A stretch of DNA of 64,000 bases from Argyresthia goedartella. Its lineage: Eukaryota; Arthropoda; Insecta; Lepidoptera; Argyresthiidae. The DNA lies in contig OX463807.1 of assembly GCA_949825045.1 (NCBI GenBank), positions 10,689,501 to 10,753,500 on the forward strand. Direction: 5' to 3'. Below, piece by piece: positions 1 through 10,364 of the stretch. Position numbers and translations under genes: made by a program. Under the pieces are notes generated by a model that worked only from the letters and a program-made list of their open reading frames with translations, searched no databases and was not told the origin of the DNA. Each line of letters starts with the position of its first letter. Positions within the stretch are counted from its first letter, which is position 1.

Positions 1-67
1 TCAAGAAACTGATGGACGCGAACAAAATATTATGTGATATACAACATTATACTTAGTAGCTAGAAGA

Positions 68-1034
68 ATGTTCAGTGCTTTTTTCCTCAAAAAAGTCGTC
101 AAATCCCAGATACTTAATTCCAAAATAGATAAACTTTTATTTGAAGAGAATCTGCCTGATACCCTAAAACTAGTGCGGAAATTAAGAGCAGCGCCAATAA
201 CAATCCGAACAAAAATCCATTCCGGAGGCGGGTTCGACACTAGAACCGCCCGCGAACATGCAGCAGAAGATAAAACCACCTTTATTTATTCTTTCACCAG
301 AATCAGCACGCCAAGTCATCGAAGACGTCATCGCAGCCGCAGAAACCGAACAACAGCCGACGTTAGAAGAGGTATCATACTCAGGGCGCTTATCTAAGTT
401 CTACAAACAATGGGAACAGATTACTAATGATAAAACAATCCTGTCATGGATTCGAGGTTATGAAATCTCCTTTGAAAGCCCCGTGGAACAACTTTCAGTT
501 GCCCCAACAAAAGACGACTGGAACCCTGAGTTCACTCAATTTGAGGATTCAGTCGCCAACCTCCTTTCAATTGGAGCCATTTCAATGTGCGAACCATATC
601 AAGGCCAATTTTTCTCCGGCATATTTCTAAGGCCAAAGCCAAATGACAAAATGCGATTTATACTGAGCTTAAAAAATCTTAATAAACACATTAAAACAAA
701 TCACTTTATATTGGAAGATTTACGTACAGCTTTAAAACTTGTCTTCAGAAACTGCTACATGGCAACCATAGATCTAAAAGACACATATTTCTTGATAAAA
801 ATCCATGAAAATTATAGAAATTATTTGAAATTTTCTTTCAACATATCCTTATATGAATTTAACGCATTACCATTTGGTTGAAATACGGCTCCGTATATCT
901 TCACTAAGATAATGAAACCTGTAGTGAAATTATTAAGATCAGCTGGTTATTTATCAAATATTTACCTCGACGACCTGTTCCTGGTTTCTAATTCATATGG
1001 TAAATGCTTGGATAACATTAATATGACAAAACAA
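68..1034 (+). pseudogene. DIRS_A gag end and N-terminal reverse transcriptase
   Basis: Positions 68-257 read as a short gag-like tail in one frame. A 207-codon open frame from ATG 258 then covers the RT N-terminus: the DIRS linker GRLSKFYKQWEQITNDKTIL, the finger region IFLRPKPNDKMRFILSLKNL, the palm segment MATIDLKDTYFLIKIH with the first catalytic Asp, and ALPFG just before a stop at 879-881. Past the stop the RT goes on to a YLDD box near 970-981. The TGA sits where the family normally has sense sequence, so the product would be truncated. Sequence after about 1034 has decayed and is then cut by the BEL insertion at 1136. Confidence 0.8.
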
Positions 1035-1135
1035 CTATAGACAAGCTTAGGGTGGTTTTATCATAAACAGCCGCAACCTTCACCTTCAACCTTGAAAAAA
1101 GAATTCGGCTGATTAAAGAAGTTCAAAAATGTATA

Positions 1136-2065
1136 TGTTTAATATTTATGCTTCGGAACGCACCGGTTTTTTGTTGCGCGGATCGACCGCGAGTAATCGG
1201 GACATCACTAAGCGGAAACGGACCGCAGCTGTCACTCGTATCGAAACGAGAGGAGAAATTGGAGGTTATCTTTTCTCGTCGGGAGAACAAACATGTCTGC
1301 TCAGGCATCGGGCCATTGATGGTATTTCGGTGTACCAATTACCAAATACAGGCGTCGGGCCTGGTCGGAGTGTTAATCATCTACATCGTCGAGAAATAAG
1401 TAGATTCGCGTCAGCGGTCAAGTGATCCGTGTTGATTGGACATCGTCGTATCAATAGCGGCGACTCCACGTGTCGGCAGGCAGCACGCCGGCGACAGCGT
1501 CGGGCAGCGACGGCAAGGTTCGGTTCCTCTCCTATCCCAAACTGTGCTCCAATCCCGCATTCCTGTCTCGAATCGAGCTTTCGATCTCCGGTCTGCGACG
1601 ACAAAGGTGCAACGGACAGCCTGCTGATGGCATGTCCATCCACAATAGAAACCAAACAAATATGTCTGCTCAGGCATCGGGCCATTGATGGTATTTCGGT
1701 GTACCAATTACCAAATACAGGCGTCGGGCCTGGTCGGAGTGTTAATCATCTACATCGTCGGGAAATAAGTAGATTCGCGTCAGCGGTCAAGTGATCCGTG
1801 TTGATTGGACATCGTCGTATCGGTAGCGGCGACTCCACGTGTCGGCAGGCAGCACGCCGGCGACAGCGTCGGGCAGCGACGGCAAGGTTCGGTTCCTCTC
1901 CTATCCCAAACTGTGCTCCAATCCCGCATTCCTGTCTCGAATCGAGCTTTCGATCTCCGGTCTGCGACGACAAAGGTCAGTAATTCAAGATCTTTTCTCC
2001 CGTGCTGGCAACAAACCCAGCCCCTCATGACTCCACGCCGTTCGGTTTAGGCGTGGAATTAATCA
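1136..2065 (+). repeat. 5' LTR of the BEL element, 930 bp with internal tandem duplication
   Basis: Aligned by eye with the 3' LTR (564 bp), it is longer because a segment is repeated with period 369: the block starting TGTCTGCTCAGGCATCGG occurs at 1294 and again at 1663. About 317 bp of each unit is the ordinary LTR block; about 52 bp (around 1606-1658) is filler not seen in the 3' LTR. The copies differ at only a few positions, for example CAATAG versus CGGTAG near 1451 and 1820. Short open frames in this block are by-products of the repeat and not genes. Confidence 0.9.
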
Positions 2066-2717
2066 TTTTGGTAGCAGGCGCGGTTTCCTAGTGGGAAATC
2101 ATCGATTCACGGTTGTAGGGTTGCCTTTTGCCACATTGTAGTTGGGAGAAAAGAATATCTCAGATTGGCCGGCAATCTGTTTGTGAGTGAGTCTGTGGTC
2201 GGTACACCACAATTAAACAATTATTATAAATTTGTAGTCGGAAACTACTGTTTGTGCGCATAAAAGATTGAACAGTCATTCTGCGAAGTAACTAGATTGT
2301 ATTACTTGCGGTAGAACGTCGGGTTCTATAGTACTGCAGTGTTATTTCGGTTTACACAGCAGGGTCGGGCTATTTAGGGGGTATTAAGCTGATTTTGCTG
2401 ACCTCAAAAGAAGTGTGGGTCATATCGGAGGGGCCACTTCTAGAAAAATAGTTTTTTTATAATACCTGTTTGTGTGTTATTTGTATTGTACCATATGGTG
2501 GCATTCTCTAATTGATTTAGAGTATATATTTATAAGGTGTATGTCCACAGGGCGACCATATTAAATATTGTTTAGGATTTAATTGTTTTAGTGGTTGCCT
2601 TGGTTTTTACAACTTAGTTTTAATTTCTTTGCCCAGCGCTGACGGGAAAGTGCTGGTCTCTGGCTGTGCTTAGTTCGGTAGTGAAGCATAGGACCAGAAA
2701 CAATTGAATTGGTAACC
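2066..2717 (+). other. BEL 5' leader with primer-binding site
   Basis: Non-coding leader of about 650 bp between the 5' LTR and gag. Three bases after the LTR is TGGTAGCAGGCGCGG (2069-2083), which starts with the TGG expected for annealing to a tRNA 3' CCA end, so it is the likely primer-binding site. The priming tRNA cannot be named with confidence. No open frame of note lies in the rest. Confidence 0.6.
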
Positions 2718-3560
2718 ATGGCACCTTCACCCTTGACGGTACTGCGGTATGGTGTCCGTGAGGAGATGAGATGGCTCGCCCATACTCACAAGTATGTGGA
2801 GCGACCTGACATGGACGATGTCCTGCTCAAGCGTGTGGAGGACGCAATGACACGCGTCGGGAAGGTGTGTCGGCTGGCCGCGGAGGCTGAAGCCCTCGGG
2901 CTTACGAGTGAGGCTTCGGTGGCTGCAGTGAAGCAGCTCTGCGCGGATGCTGACCAAGCGATGGAGTGCTTGGGCTACATCGAGCGTCGCGCCGAAAAAA
3001 TTAAGCGGTCGCGTCGGGATGACCGCGGTGAGGGTAGCGGAGACCCGCCCCCTAAGGGTGTTGTTGGACGACTGCCACACCTGGAGATTCCGGCCTTCGG
3101 TGGGGCAATTGATGAGTGGCCGGCCCACGGGGGGGTGGGCGGTCAAAACAATTTGGCGTTTTGAGTGCCGCGCCGTCGGGTGACGGCTGTGTGCACTGCG
3201 ACAGTGCCGGTCATGAAGTGACCAGTTGCGCCAACTTTAAGGCGCTCGGTGTGGCTGCCCGCAGGAAGGTGGTCTTCCGCCACCGATTGTGTTTCGGTTG
3301 TTTGGGGCCGCACCCGCTGAGCGAATGCTCACGCGCGTCCCCCTGTGAGTGCTGCGGTGGCAAGCACCACATCGTGTTGTGCCTGAACCGGTCAGGCCCT
3401 TCGGACGGTCACCAGGGCCGGACTCAGGTTGGTCGGTCACAGGGCCCAACCAGGGCCGGACCCAGTCCCCCTCCGGGAAACGGGAGTCACCAACGGGGTG
3501 ACTGGGGTACCCGCGGACGGGCCCCCCCCCCGTGGGGAAGGGGGCAGCGCGGGGGGTAAC
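2718..3560 (+). pseudogene. BEL gag, deleted and frameshifted
   Basis: The ATG at 2718 lies in a strong Kozak context (ACCATGG). The frame runs to a stop at 3164 and ends LPHLEIPAFGGAIDEWPA, which resembles the start of the conserved gag core of BEL elements (DUF1759-like). It then breaks, and a second frame (to about 3559) holds zinc knuckles: CVHCDSAGHEVTSC followed by LCFGCLGPHPLSEC and CECCGGKHHIVLC. The central few hundred residues usual for BEL gag are missing, so a deletion joined the two parts near 3107-3170. A nucleic-acid-binding role is inferred from the Cys-His pattern. Confidence 0.75.
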
Positions 3561-3992
3561 AGGCGGGATAGCCGGGGTTCGGTCGCCGCTGTCCAGGGTC
3601 AGCGAGGACTTCGGGCCGCTGGCTCACCGCGTTTTACGGGCGGGTGTCAGATGGCACCTATGAGTGGCGCGAAGGCTGGGAGCCCACCACCTTCTGCGCC
3701 ACCCTGCCCGTCGCTCTGGGAGGCGAACAGGGAGGCGAACAGTCGGATGTCGCCCCCATTCCTAGAGCGCCCCAGGTTGGATCCGCTCTTCCCCCTCCAT
3801 CCACGGTGGCCACCGGGCACACCGTTCACAGTCCGGTATGGTCGGGTACCGGGACAGCGAGGGGCCTATTATGCGAGTTGGGACCCCTTGATGTACATAC
3901 GGTCTGATATGCCACCGGTGGCATATCAGCAGCCGAGTTACCAGGCCGACGGGGGTCCCAGCGGGTTCGGATCCCGCGGAGGTTCTCGCTAG
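3429..3992 (+). pseudogene. BEL gag-pol linker, Gly/Pro/Arg-rich
   Basis: This frame is shared with the first gag part and with pol, and is separated from pol by one stop at 3990-3992. The translation is low in complexity, rich in Pro, Gly, Arg and Ser, and has no domain I recognise. It fills the position of the variable linker between the zinc knuckles and the protease in BEL polyproteins. The stop may be a later mutation. Confidence 0.45.
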
Positions 3993-4037
3993 GGACACGC
4001 CGCCCACTTACAGGGTGCCGCCACTCCACAGACGGTC

Positions 4038-6041
4038 ATGCTCCCCACCGCCTCGGTGATAGCGTGGAGTTCGGACGGCAAATCTTGTGTGGCACGAGCA
4101 CTATTGGACTCGGGGGCCCAGGGGTGCTTAGTCTCGTGCAACCTTGTAAGACGGTTGGGCATTTCGGTAAGGGAGTATCCACATTCCATTCGGGGAATTG
4201 GGAACACGGAAGTCGGTTCCGTTAAGGGAGTATGTCGGATTACTCTCTCGTCACGGGTGGATTCATCGGTGAATCTGACGGTCACGGCATTAGTCATGCC
4301 TAATGTGATGGGCTCACACCCTCACGTACGGTTGTCGCCCTCGGTGCGACAGTTGGTCGCTGGGTTGTCACTGGCTGACCCGGAGTTCGATATTCCGGGC
4401 CCAGTAGACATTTTATTGGGTGTCGATGTTTTGGGATACCTGTTAGTGCCAGGTGTCCACGTGTTGCAGGCGACTGGTCTGGTTTCGGTCAACACCAGAC
4501 TGGGCCATGCGGTAATGGGTCCGGTCATGCTGGTTGCCCCACGCCTAGCGACTCGTAGTCCCTTATTCGGTTCTGTACTCTCGGAGGTGATACAGAAGTT
4601 TTGGGAGGTGGAGGAACCACCTACGGTCCGCCGGTTGGACCCGGTTGAAGAAGAGTGTGAACAGTTTTATCGGAACAATACTGGTCGCCTTCGGTCAGGT
4701 CGATTGTGTCACGCTCCGGAGTTAGTTGGACATCCCTTGTGGTGGGGTCCAAAATGGTTGACTCAAGCCGAATCGGATTGGCCAATGAGTCCACGCGTTA
4801 CCACGGCGAACGGTGCCTTGACAGTCGGTGTCTGTACGACGCAACCAGAGCCGGAAGAGGAGTTCAGCCTGCTGGAACGGTACAGCTCGCTCGACAAGCT
4901 GGTCAATGTGACCGCCTGGATCTGCCGATTTGCGCGGAATTGTCGGAATTCTGAGGCGCAACGAGTGCGGACACAGGTCCTGACACCACGGGAACGGAAC
5001 CATGCGTTGTTCGCATTGGTACGGAACGTGCAGACGGTGCACTTTAAGTCCGAATTGGACATTCTGAGACGCGGACGCGTCCAACTGAAGGGAGCTGTGG
5101 CTCGGCTCAACCCGTTTATTGACTCTCAAGGATTGCTGAGGGTAGGAGGTCGGCTGCGGAATGCCAACCTGCCTTATGCGGCTCGCCACCCGTTGTTACT
5201 CCCTAGGAAAGGGAAGTTGGTCGAACTAATGATACAGCATCGACACATTCGGAATGGGCATATCGGATGCCACGCCTTGATGGCGTTTCTCCAGCGCGAG
5301 TTCTGGATTCTATCGGGAAGACGCTTAGTGCGTAGCGTCGTATTTCGGTGCCTGCCTTGTTATCGAGCCAAGGCGGCTACGATGCAGCCCCAGATGGGCG
5401 ATTTGCCCTCGGATAGGGTTAACGAAATCCGGCCCTTTGCGGGTGTCGGAACGGATTTCGCGGGACCATTCATGGTCAAGTCTTCACAGCTACGGAACGC
5501 CAGATTAGTGAAGGCATACCTGTGCGTCTTCGTGTGCTTGGCCACGAAGGCAGTCCACTTGGAGGTGGTCAGTGACCTCACTACAGAGGCATTTATCGCA
5601 TGTTTAGATCGGTTCGTCTCACGAAGGGGCCTCCCGACATTAATCCGTTCGGGCAACGGCACAAATTTTGTCGGAGCCAGGCGATATCTGCAGGAGGTCA
5701 CTCAATTCCTGAACGGTAACCAGGACGCCATCGGTACGGCTTGCTCCCGACGAGGGATTGAATGGGTTTTCAGTCCGCCGGGATGTCCTCTTTGGGGAGG
5801 AATTTTTGAGGCTGCGGTTAAATCGGCTAAGTCGCACCTGACGAGGATCATCGGTGAGACCTCTCTACGCTTTGAAGATCTTGCGACGCTGTTCTGTAAA
5901 ATTGAAATGACACTGAACTCGCGTCCGTTGTGCCCGCTCAGTTCGGATCCAAATGATTTGGAAGCGTTGACGCCGGGTCACTTCCTGATAGGTCAGCCCC
6001 TTAACGCCCTGCCAGAATACCCATTCGGTGATGCTGGTTAA
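4038..6041 (+). pseudogene. BEL pol: aspartic protease joined to integrase, RT and RNase H deleted
   Basis: Open frame of 667 codons. Residues about 15-45 hold the protease site ALLDSGAQGCLVS (DUF1758-type). Around residues 190-225 is the segment that normally leads into RT, but it passes directly into sequence from just before the integrase (PLWWGPKWLTQ, about residues 234-245). The integrase then follows: an HHCC zinc domain (about 395-445) and a core with Asp near residue 473 (GTDFAGPF), then RSGNGTNF at residues 538-545, and Glu near 591 (GGIFEAAVKSAK). The second catalytic Asp of the DDE triad is Gly at residue 539 (codon 5652-5654). The reading frame was kept across the deletion, but the enzyme should be inactive. 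Confidence 0.88.
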
Positions 6042-6195
6042 GGATGCGAACCTGACATCATTGAGATGGAGACGAGGACGGATCGTCAATTTGTACACGG
6101 GTCGGGATGGCACGCCTCGATCAGCAGAAGTCAAGGTGGGGGACTCGGTCCTCAAGAGAGCGGTCGCAACACTTTCTCGCCTTCCTATTGATTAG
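6031..6195 (+). pseudogene. BEL pol C-terminal tail in another frame
   Basis: In a different frame from the main pol ORF, codons 6031-6195 read LVKDANLTSLRWRRGRI, then SAEVKVGDSVLKRAVATL and a stop at 6193-6195. This matches the usual C-terminal domain that follows BEL integrases (DUF5641-like). The main ORF ends in FGDAG at the same place, so a small frame-shifting deletion separates them. The 3' LTR begins 31 bp later. Confidence 0.65.
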
Positions 6196-6226
6196 GGACA
6201 GGTTCGGGCCTGTCCGGGCGGGTGAC

Positions 6227-6790
6227 TGTTTAATATTTATGCTTCGGAACGCACCGGTTTTTTGTTGCGCGGATCGACCGCGAGTAATCGGGACATCACT
6301 AAGCGGAAACGGACCGCAGCTGTCACTCGTATCGAAACGAGAGGAGAAATTGGAGGTTATCTTTTCTCGTCGGGAGAACAAACATGTCTGCTCAGGCATC
6401 GGGCCATTGATGGTATTTCGGTGTACCAATTACCAAATACAGGCGTCGGGCCTGGTCGGAGTGTTAATCATCTACATCGTCGGGAAAGAAGTAGATTCGC
6501 GTCAGCGGTCAAGTGATCCGTGTTGATTGGACATCGTCGTATCAATAGCGGCGACTCCACGTGTCGGCAGGCAGCACGCCGGCGACAGCGTCGGGCAGCG
6601 ACGGCAAGGTTCGGTTCCTCTCCTATCCCAAACTGTGCTCCAATCCCGCATTCCTGTCTCGAATCGAGCTTTCGATCTCCGGTCTGCGACGACAAAGGTC
6701 AGTAATAATTCAAGATCTTTTCTCCCGTGCTGGCAACAAACCCAGCCCCTCATGACTCCACGCCGTTCGGTTTAGGCGTGGAATTAATCA
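6227..6790 (+). repeat. 3' LTR of the BEL element, 564 bp
   Basis: Begins TGTTTAATATTTATGC and ends GGAATTAATCA, as the 5' LTR does. It lacks the 369-bp duplication of the 5' LTR but has an extra TAA (CAGTAATAATTC versus CAGTAATTC). It is followed directly by the target duplication GTATA at 6791-6795. Confidence 0.92.
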
Positions 6791-6795
6791 GTATA

Positions 6796-7213
6796 ACATT
6801 TTAAAGATCCAATTTAGATCTTTTGCACAGCTTGTGGGACTGCTCGTATCCGCTTGCCCGGGCATCGAATACGGATAGCTCTATACTAAGCAACTGGAAC
6901 GGAGTAAATTTCTCAATTGACTAGGCGACGAAAATTACGAAAAATTCATGTCAATTCCGCGCTCGCTGCATACGGACCTTAAGTGGTGGCTCAAAGCAAT
7001 CCCTGATTCCGTAAAAGAAATAAGAGATGACAATTTCAGCCTCGCAGTGTTTTATGACGCTTCAACTACAGGATGGGGCGCCGCGTGCGGAGAGGAGAGA
7101 TCCAGTGTTTCATGGTCCAGTCAGGAACGCGAATTACACATAAATCAACTGGAACTTCAGGTAGCTTTTATCGCCCTCAAAATATTCGCAAATTATCATA
7201 CAGACTGCCACAG
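6796..7213 (+). pseudogene. DIRS_A RNase H, first part
   Basis: Translation of 6948-7213 gives HTDLKWWLKAIPD, then FYDASTTGWGAACG with the first RNase H Asp, and QERELHINQLELQVAFIALK with the catalytic Glu region. This is the usual order in DIRS RT-RNase H proteins. The frame continues without a stop into a non-LTR element at about 7214, giving a chimeric 324-codon ORF (6948-7922) that is not a real gene. Confidence 0.8.
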
Positions 7214-8150
7214 CACGACGCTCCAGTTGGCGAGAGTCCTGCACTACCTCGCGTCGGAGTTGAATAGGGGCCGATACACCGTCGGGGTCTTCCTCGACAT
7301 TGAGAAGGCCTTTGACCGAGTGTGGCACGAGGGGCTCCTGTTCAAGCTCTTGGACGCAGGTGTGCCCCCAATGATCGGGCAGATCGTGGCCTCCTTCCTG
7401 GAAGACTGGTGGTTCTTCGTCTCGGTCGAGACCCCGCTACAGTTTAGGCAATCGACGGTGAAATACCTCGACTGCTCGCGGCGCATGGTCCCGATGGTGC
7501 AACATTGCATCAACCGGGCCAAAGCCGCGCGGGCAGTGCTCCGGCCTGTCCTGTCGTCCAGCCTGCCTCTGAGAGCCAAGCTGCGGGTGTACAAGTCCTA
7601 TGTGCGCTCGCGGCTCACCTACGCGGCTCCAGCATGGCACGCCCTGCTGTCAAAGACCCAGAAGGCACGGCTGCAGTGGTTCCAGAACGTCTCCCTGCGG
7701 GTGATCGTGGGCGCCGGGCGGTACGTGCGAAACACCACCATTATGAGGGATACCCGCATGCCCGTGGAGAAATTCGTCGCACGGCTGGCCCGGCGCATGT
7801 ACGACTGCGCCGACAACAGCCGCCACGCACATATCCACGACATTGCTCCGCATCACGCACGACCTCCCGGAGGCAGACCACTACCCAGAGAGTTGCTGTC
7901 CATACCACTGTCGCCAGTGTAAGCCCGCAGAAGAGGGCGAAAGCACGGCACAGTGAAGAAGAAGCTCCCGCACCGCTGTCGCCAGTGTATGCCAATAGAT
8001 CGCGAAAGCACGGCAGGCCCCTGACAAGTAGGGGCCGCTCAAGACCGGGGGGGACGTTACCCCCCGAGTTGACGCCGCGGGCATGAGGCAACCATAAGTC
8101 CTCGACCCCGCAACCACTTGCGCGAGAACACACTCCGCAGGCTATACGCG
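7214..8150 (+). mobile_element. Truncated non-LTR retrotransposon (Jockey-like), LINE_1
   Basis: From about 7214 the translation switches to a non-LTR reverse transcriptase: VGVFLDIEKAFDRVWHEGLL (palm motif with Asp). An internal deletion follows at about 7430 that removes the YADD region, then the C-terminal part KLRVYKSYVRSRLTYAAPAW and a tail ending PLPRELLSIPLSPV at 7922. About 230 bp of GC-rich 3' sequence follows, with a 70-bp-spaced direct repeat (CTGTCGCCAGTGT at about 7909 and 7979). The copy is 5'-truncated, as is usual for LINE insertions. I could not define a target duplication. Confidence 0.75.
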
Positions 8151-8519
8151 GTCAAATTTACGCATCATATACAAGCATTTACAAGAAGTTACTACTACGT
8201 GAATAGAGCAACTCTAAAGAAGCTACTCCGAGCCAACATCATTTGAAGAAAGGAGTGTTTTTCTTCGACCAGACGCCGGACGCCCCCCCTCCCCTCCTCT
8301 TGCACCCCTCCGCTGAGAGGGAGACGAAAGTCGCAATGTCGGGTATAGGCACTGCTGTATCAGACGGTAACTTGTGGTATTGAGGCTGCGGGCGACTGCG
8401 GCAAGGAAGAAGAAGGAGAGGCTTCGCTAAGCGCCTCCCACTCATCGTGGCAAGCGAGACGGCACGGGTCCCATAGCCCAGTCCGCGTCTTTCAAAGCTG
8501 TGACGAAAGTCCACCACAG
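8150..8519. other. Unclassified GC-rich stretch between LINE_1 and DIRS_A
   Basis: No coding match recognised. Positions 8270-8310 are C-rich (CCCCCCCTCCCCTCC) and 8390-8430 purine-rich. It could be the remains of another inserted repeat or of lost DIRS_A sequence; DIRS coding resumes sharply at 8520. Confidence 0.4.
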
Positions 8520-8800
8520 TGGCAGAAAGATCCAGATGCCGTTGCTATCAACGCATTCACTCTAAAATGGTCATCATATTATTTCTATGCGTTTCCGCCA
8601 TTTTCATCATGCTTCGAAAAATTATACACGACAAAGTCAGAGGCATTGTAGTAGTCCACATGTGGCCTTCCCAGCCATGGTACCCGATCTTCCAACAACT
8701 TCTAGTATCAGACCTGTTCTCACCTGACGATAGTGTTATTCATTCTCATTCCAGCAAAGGCAAGATTCACGACAAATTTTCCCTGGCTGCAGGAGTCTTG
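8520..8800 (+). pseudogene. DIRS_A RNase H C-terminal region
   Basis: The frame from 8520 reads WQKDPDAVAINAFTLKWSSY then YFYAFPPFSS, a signature of the RNase H to recombinase linker in DIRS elements, followed after a frame change by WPSQPWYPIFQQLLVSDLF. It continues DIRS_A after the LINE_1 interruption. Confidence 0.8.
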
Positions 8801-8849
8801 TGCGGGAGGCGCTACTGAGACGGAGCGTACCACCGTCCTCCATGGACAT

Positions 8850-9700
8850 AATGCTGGCTGCTCTATCTGCTAACTTAATCAAGCAATTAAAGCGCTGGCA
8901 TGACTTCTGTATCCAGAACAACCGTGACTTATACGAGGCATGAATAGCTACAATTATTTACTTTTTAACCAAACAATTTAATTCGGGTTGCCAATATGGC
9001 ACCTTAAATAGCTACAGAGGGGCACTATCCCTCTTAATAGGTTCTCAAATATCTAGAGATGACCGAATCAAAAGGTTCTTTAAAGGAGTGTTCAAGCTTT
9101 GTCCTCAGGCACCCAACTACCATACTATATAGGACACCACAAAAATATTAGATGTGTTAGGTACTTGGCATCCATACGATAACCTGTCATTAGAAAAACT
9201 AACCAAAAAATGTGTGACATTACTTGTGTTAGTAACCGCACACAGAGTACAGACACTGAGTAAAATCAACTTAAAAAATATCGAGTTACAATTTTCTCAA
9301 GTCAATATTAAATACCCGATTTCATAAAAACATCCAAAGTAGGCTCTAACCAACCTACACTGTGCCTGCCACTTTACCTTGAATAAACCTCAGATATGTC
9401 CAGCAACAACCTTATTGTCATATATGAAAAAGACAGAGCCTATTCTTAAAACCGACAATCTGTTCATATCATTCAAAAAACCCTATAACACAGTAACAAC
9501 ACAAACAAAACACTTAGTCGCTGGATAAAAAACACACTAATAGACGTTTCACAGCTCATAGCACCCGTTACGCCTCGACATCTAAGGCTCAAAAAATGGG
9601 AGTCAACATAGACTTCATTCGAAAAACTGCAGGCTGGAGTGACACCTCCAATATGCTAGATTCTATAATAGAACAATAATTGATCACGATCAAAAAGCTT
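8850..9700 (+). pseudogene. DIRS_A tyrosine recombinase, decayed
   Basis: Reading across several frames gives the family features: AHRVQTLSKINL with the first catalytic Arg (about 9238-9273), HSTRYASTSKA with the His-x-x-Arg box (about 9553-9585), KTAGWSDTSNM, and RFYNRT with the candidate nucleophile Tyr (codon 9664-9666). Several stops and frameshifts lie between these. The enzyme class replaces integrase in DIRS elements and inserts circular DNA without target duplication. Confidence 0.75.
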
Positions 9701-9941
9701 TAGCAAGAGCATAATAATAATTAGAAATAAGTACAAAATATACCTGTATGTTTTTTTACATGATTTCATGATGATTATAGTTATTATAATTACAAAGAGG
9801 TGGATTGTGCTAGCTAACAGTGCTTACCTTTATCACCTTACTATAGAGTAAAGACAAAAATTAAAATTTAAAATATTCATAATACTTATTTATGTCTTTT
9901 CATTCATGCTTGTGATATTCCTTAAAGTCAACTCTCAATGT

Positions 9942-10345
9942 CTACATGTTGTTATTAGTATTTTCAGGTACTTATCTAGAAGGACGAGGTGCGAGTATAA
10001 TTAATGATTAAACGAACTTACCAAGTGAAGTTCTATCATGATTATACGAAGCACCACGTCCGAAGAGATAAGTACCACCCGCCTAGCCCTGTAGCAATGC
10101 CCAAACGGTAATATCACAAGACAACTGGCTATGCTCCGAACTAAATGACGAACTACCGGTATGGGTGAAAATGGCTGATACGACAAAACATCATAACCTT
10201 TTTTTTTGTTATTTACTCTCAATCAGTGCAAGAGCGGTAGCACCTATGCGGTACTACATGTTGTTATTAATATTTTCAGGTAGGTACTTATCTCCTCGGA
10301 TAAGGTGCTTCGTATAATCATGATAGAACTTCACTTGGTAAGTTC
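9942..10345. repeat. DIRS_A terminal repeat and internal complementary region
   Basis: A 42-bp sequence at 10014-10055 is repeated in exact inverse at 10304-10345. In addition, a stretch beginning CTACATGTTGTTATTA and running through TATTTTCAGG occurs in direct orientation at about 9942 and 10254. This mixed inverted and direct arrangement matches the 3' end of a DIRS element. The same TTTTCAGG motif is present in the terminal repeats of DIRS_B and DIRS_C. Confidence 0.7.
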
Positions 10346-10364
10346 CTTTAATAATTAAATATAT

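Larger units (their letters stand above)
1136..6790 (+). mobile_element. BEL/Pao LTR retrotransposon, internally deleted, with GTATA target duplication
   Basis: Seen: two LTRs (1136-2065 and 6227-6790) beginning TGTTTAATATTT and ending GGAATTAATCA, flanked by the 5-bp direct repeat GTATA at 1131-1135 and 6791-6795. Known: BEL/Pao elements make 5-bp duplications and encode gag with CCHC motifs, aspartic protease, RT, RNase H and integrase. The host DIRS_A reading resumes after the insertion, which confirms the boundaries. Reverse transcriptase, RNase H and the middle of gag are missing, so this copy cannot be autonomous. The close similarity of the LTRs points to a fairly recent insertion. Confidence 0.93.
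1..10345 (+). mobile_element. DIRS-type tyrosine-recombinase retrotransposon relic (DIRS_A), split by two insertions
   Basis: Seen: three blocks of one plus-strand element in order, namely gag-like and reverse transcriptase code (68-1034), RNase H (6796-7213 and 8520-8800) and a tyrosine recombinase (about 8850-9700), closed by paired direct and inverted repeats at 9942-10345. Known: DIRS elements carry gag, RT-RNase H and a tyrosine recombinase instead of an integrase, and end in inverted repeats with an internal complementary region. The blocks are separated by a BEL element (1131-6795) and by non-LTR and unclassified DNA (about 7214-8519). Stops and frameshifts in every block show it is dead. 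The 5' end lies outside the window. Confidence 0.85.

Noticed and set aside
1129..1794. Several overlapping ORFs of 60-120 codons in the BEL LTRs, repeated at 6121-6775
   Set aside because: They fall in LTR repeat sequence on both strands and show no family motif; they are similar to one another only because the DNA is repeated.
3644..4029. Overlapping ORFs in GC-rich BEL linker
   Set aside because: Low-complexity GC-rich sequence gives long stop-free frames on both strands by chance.
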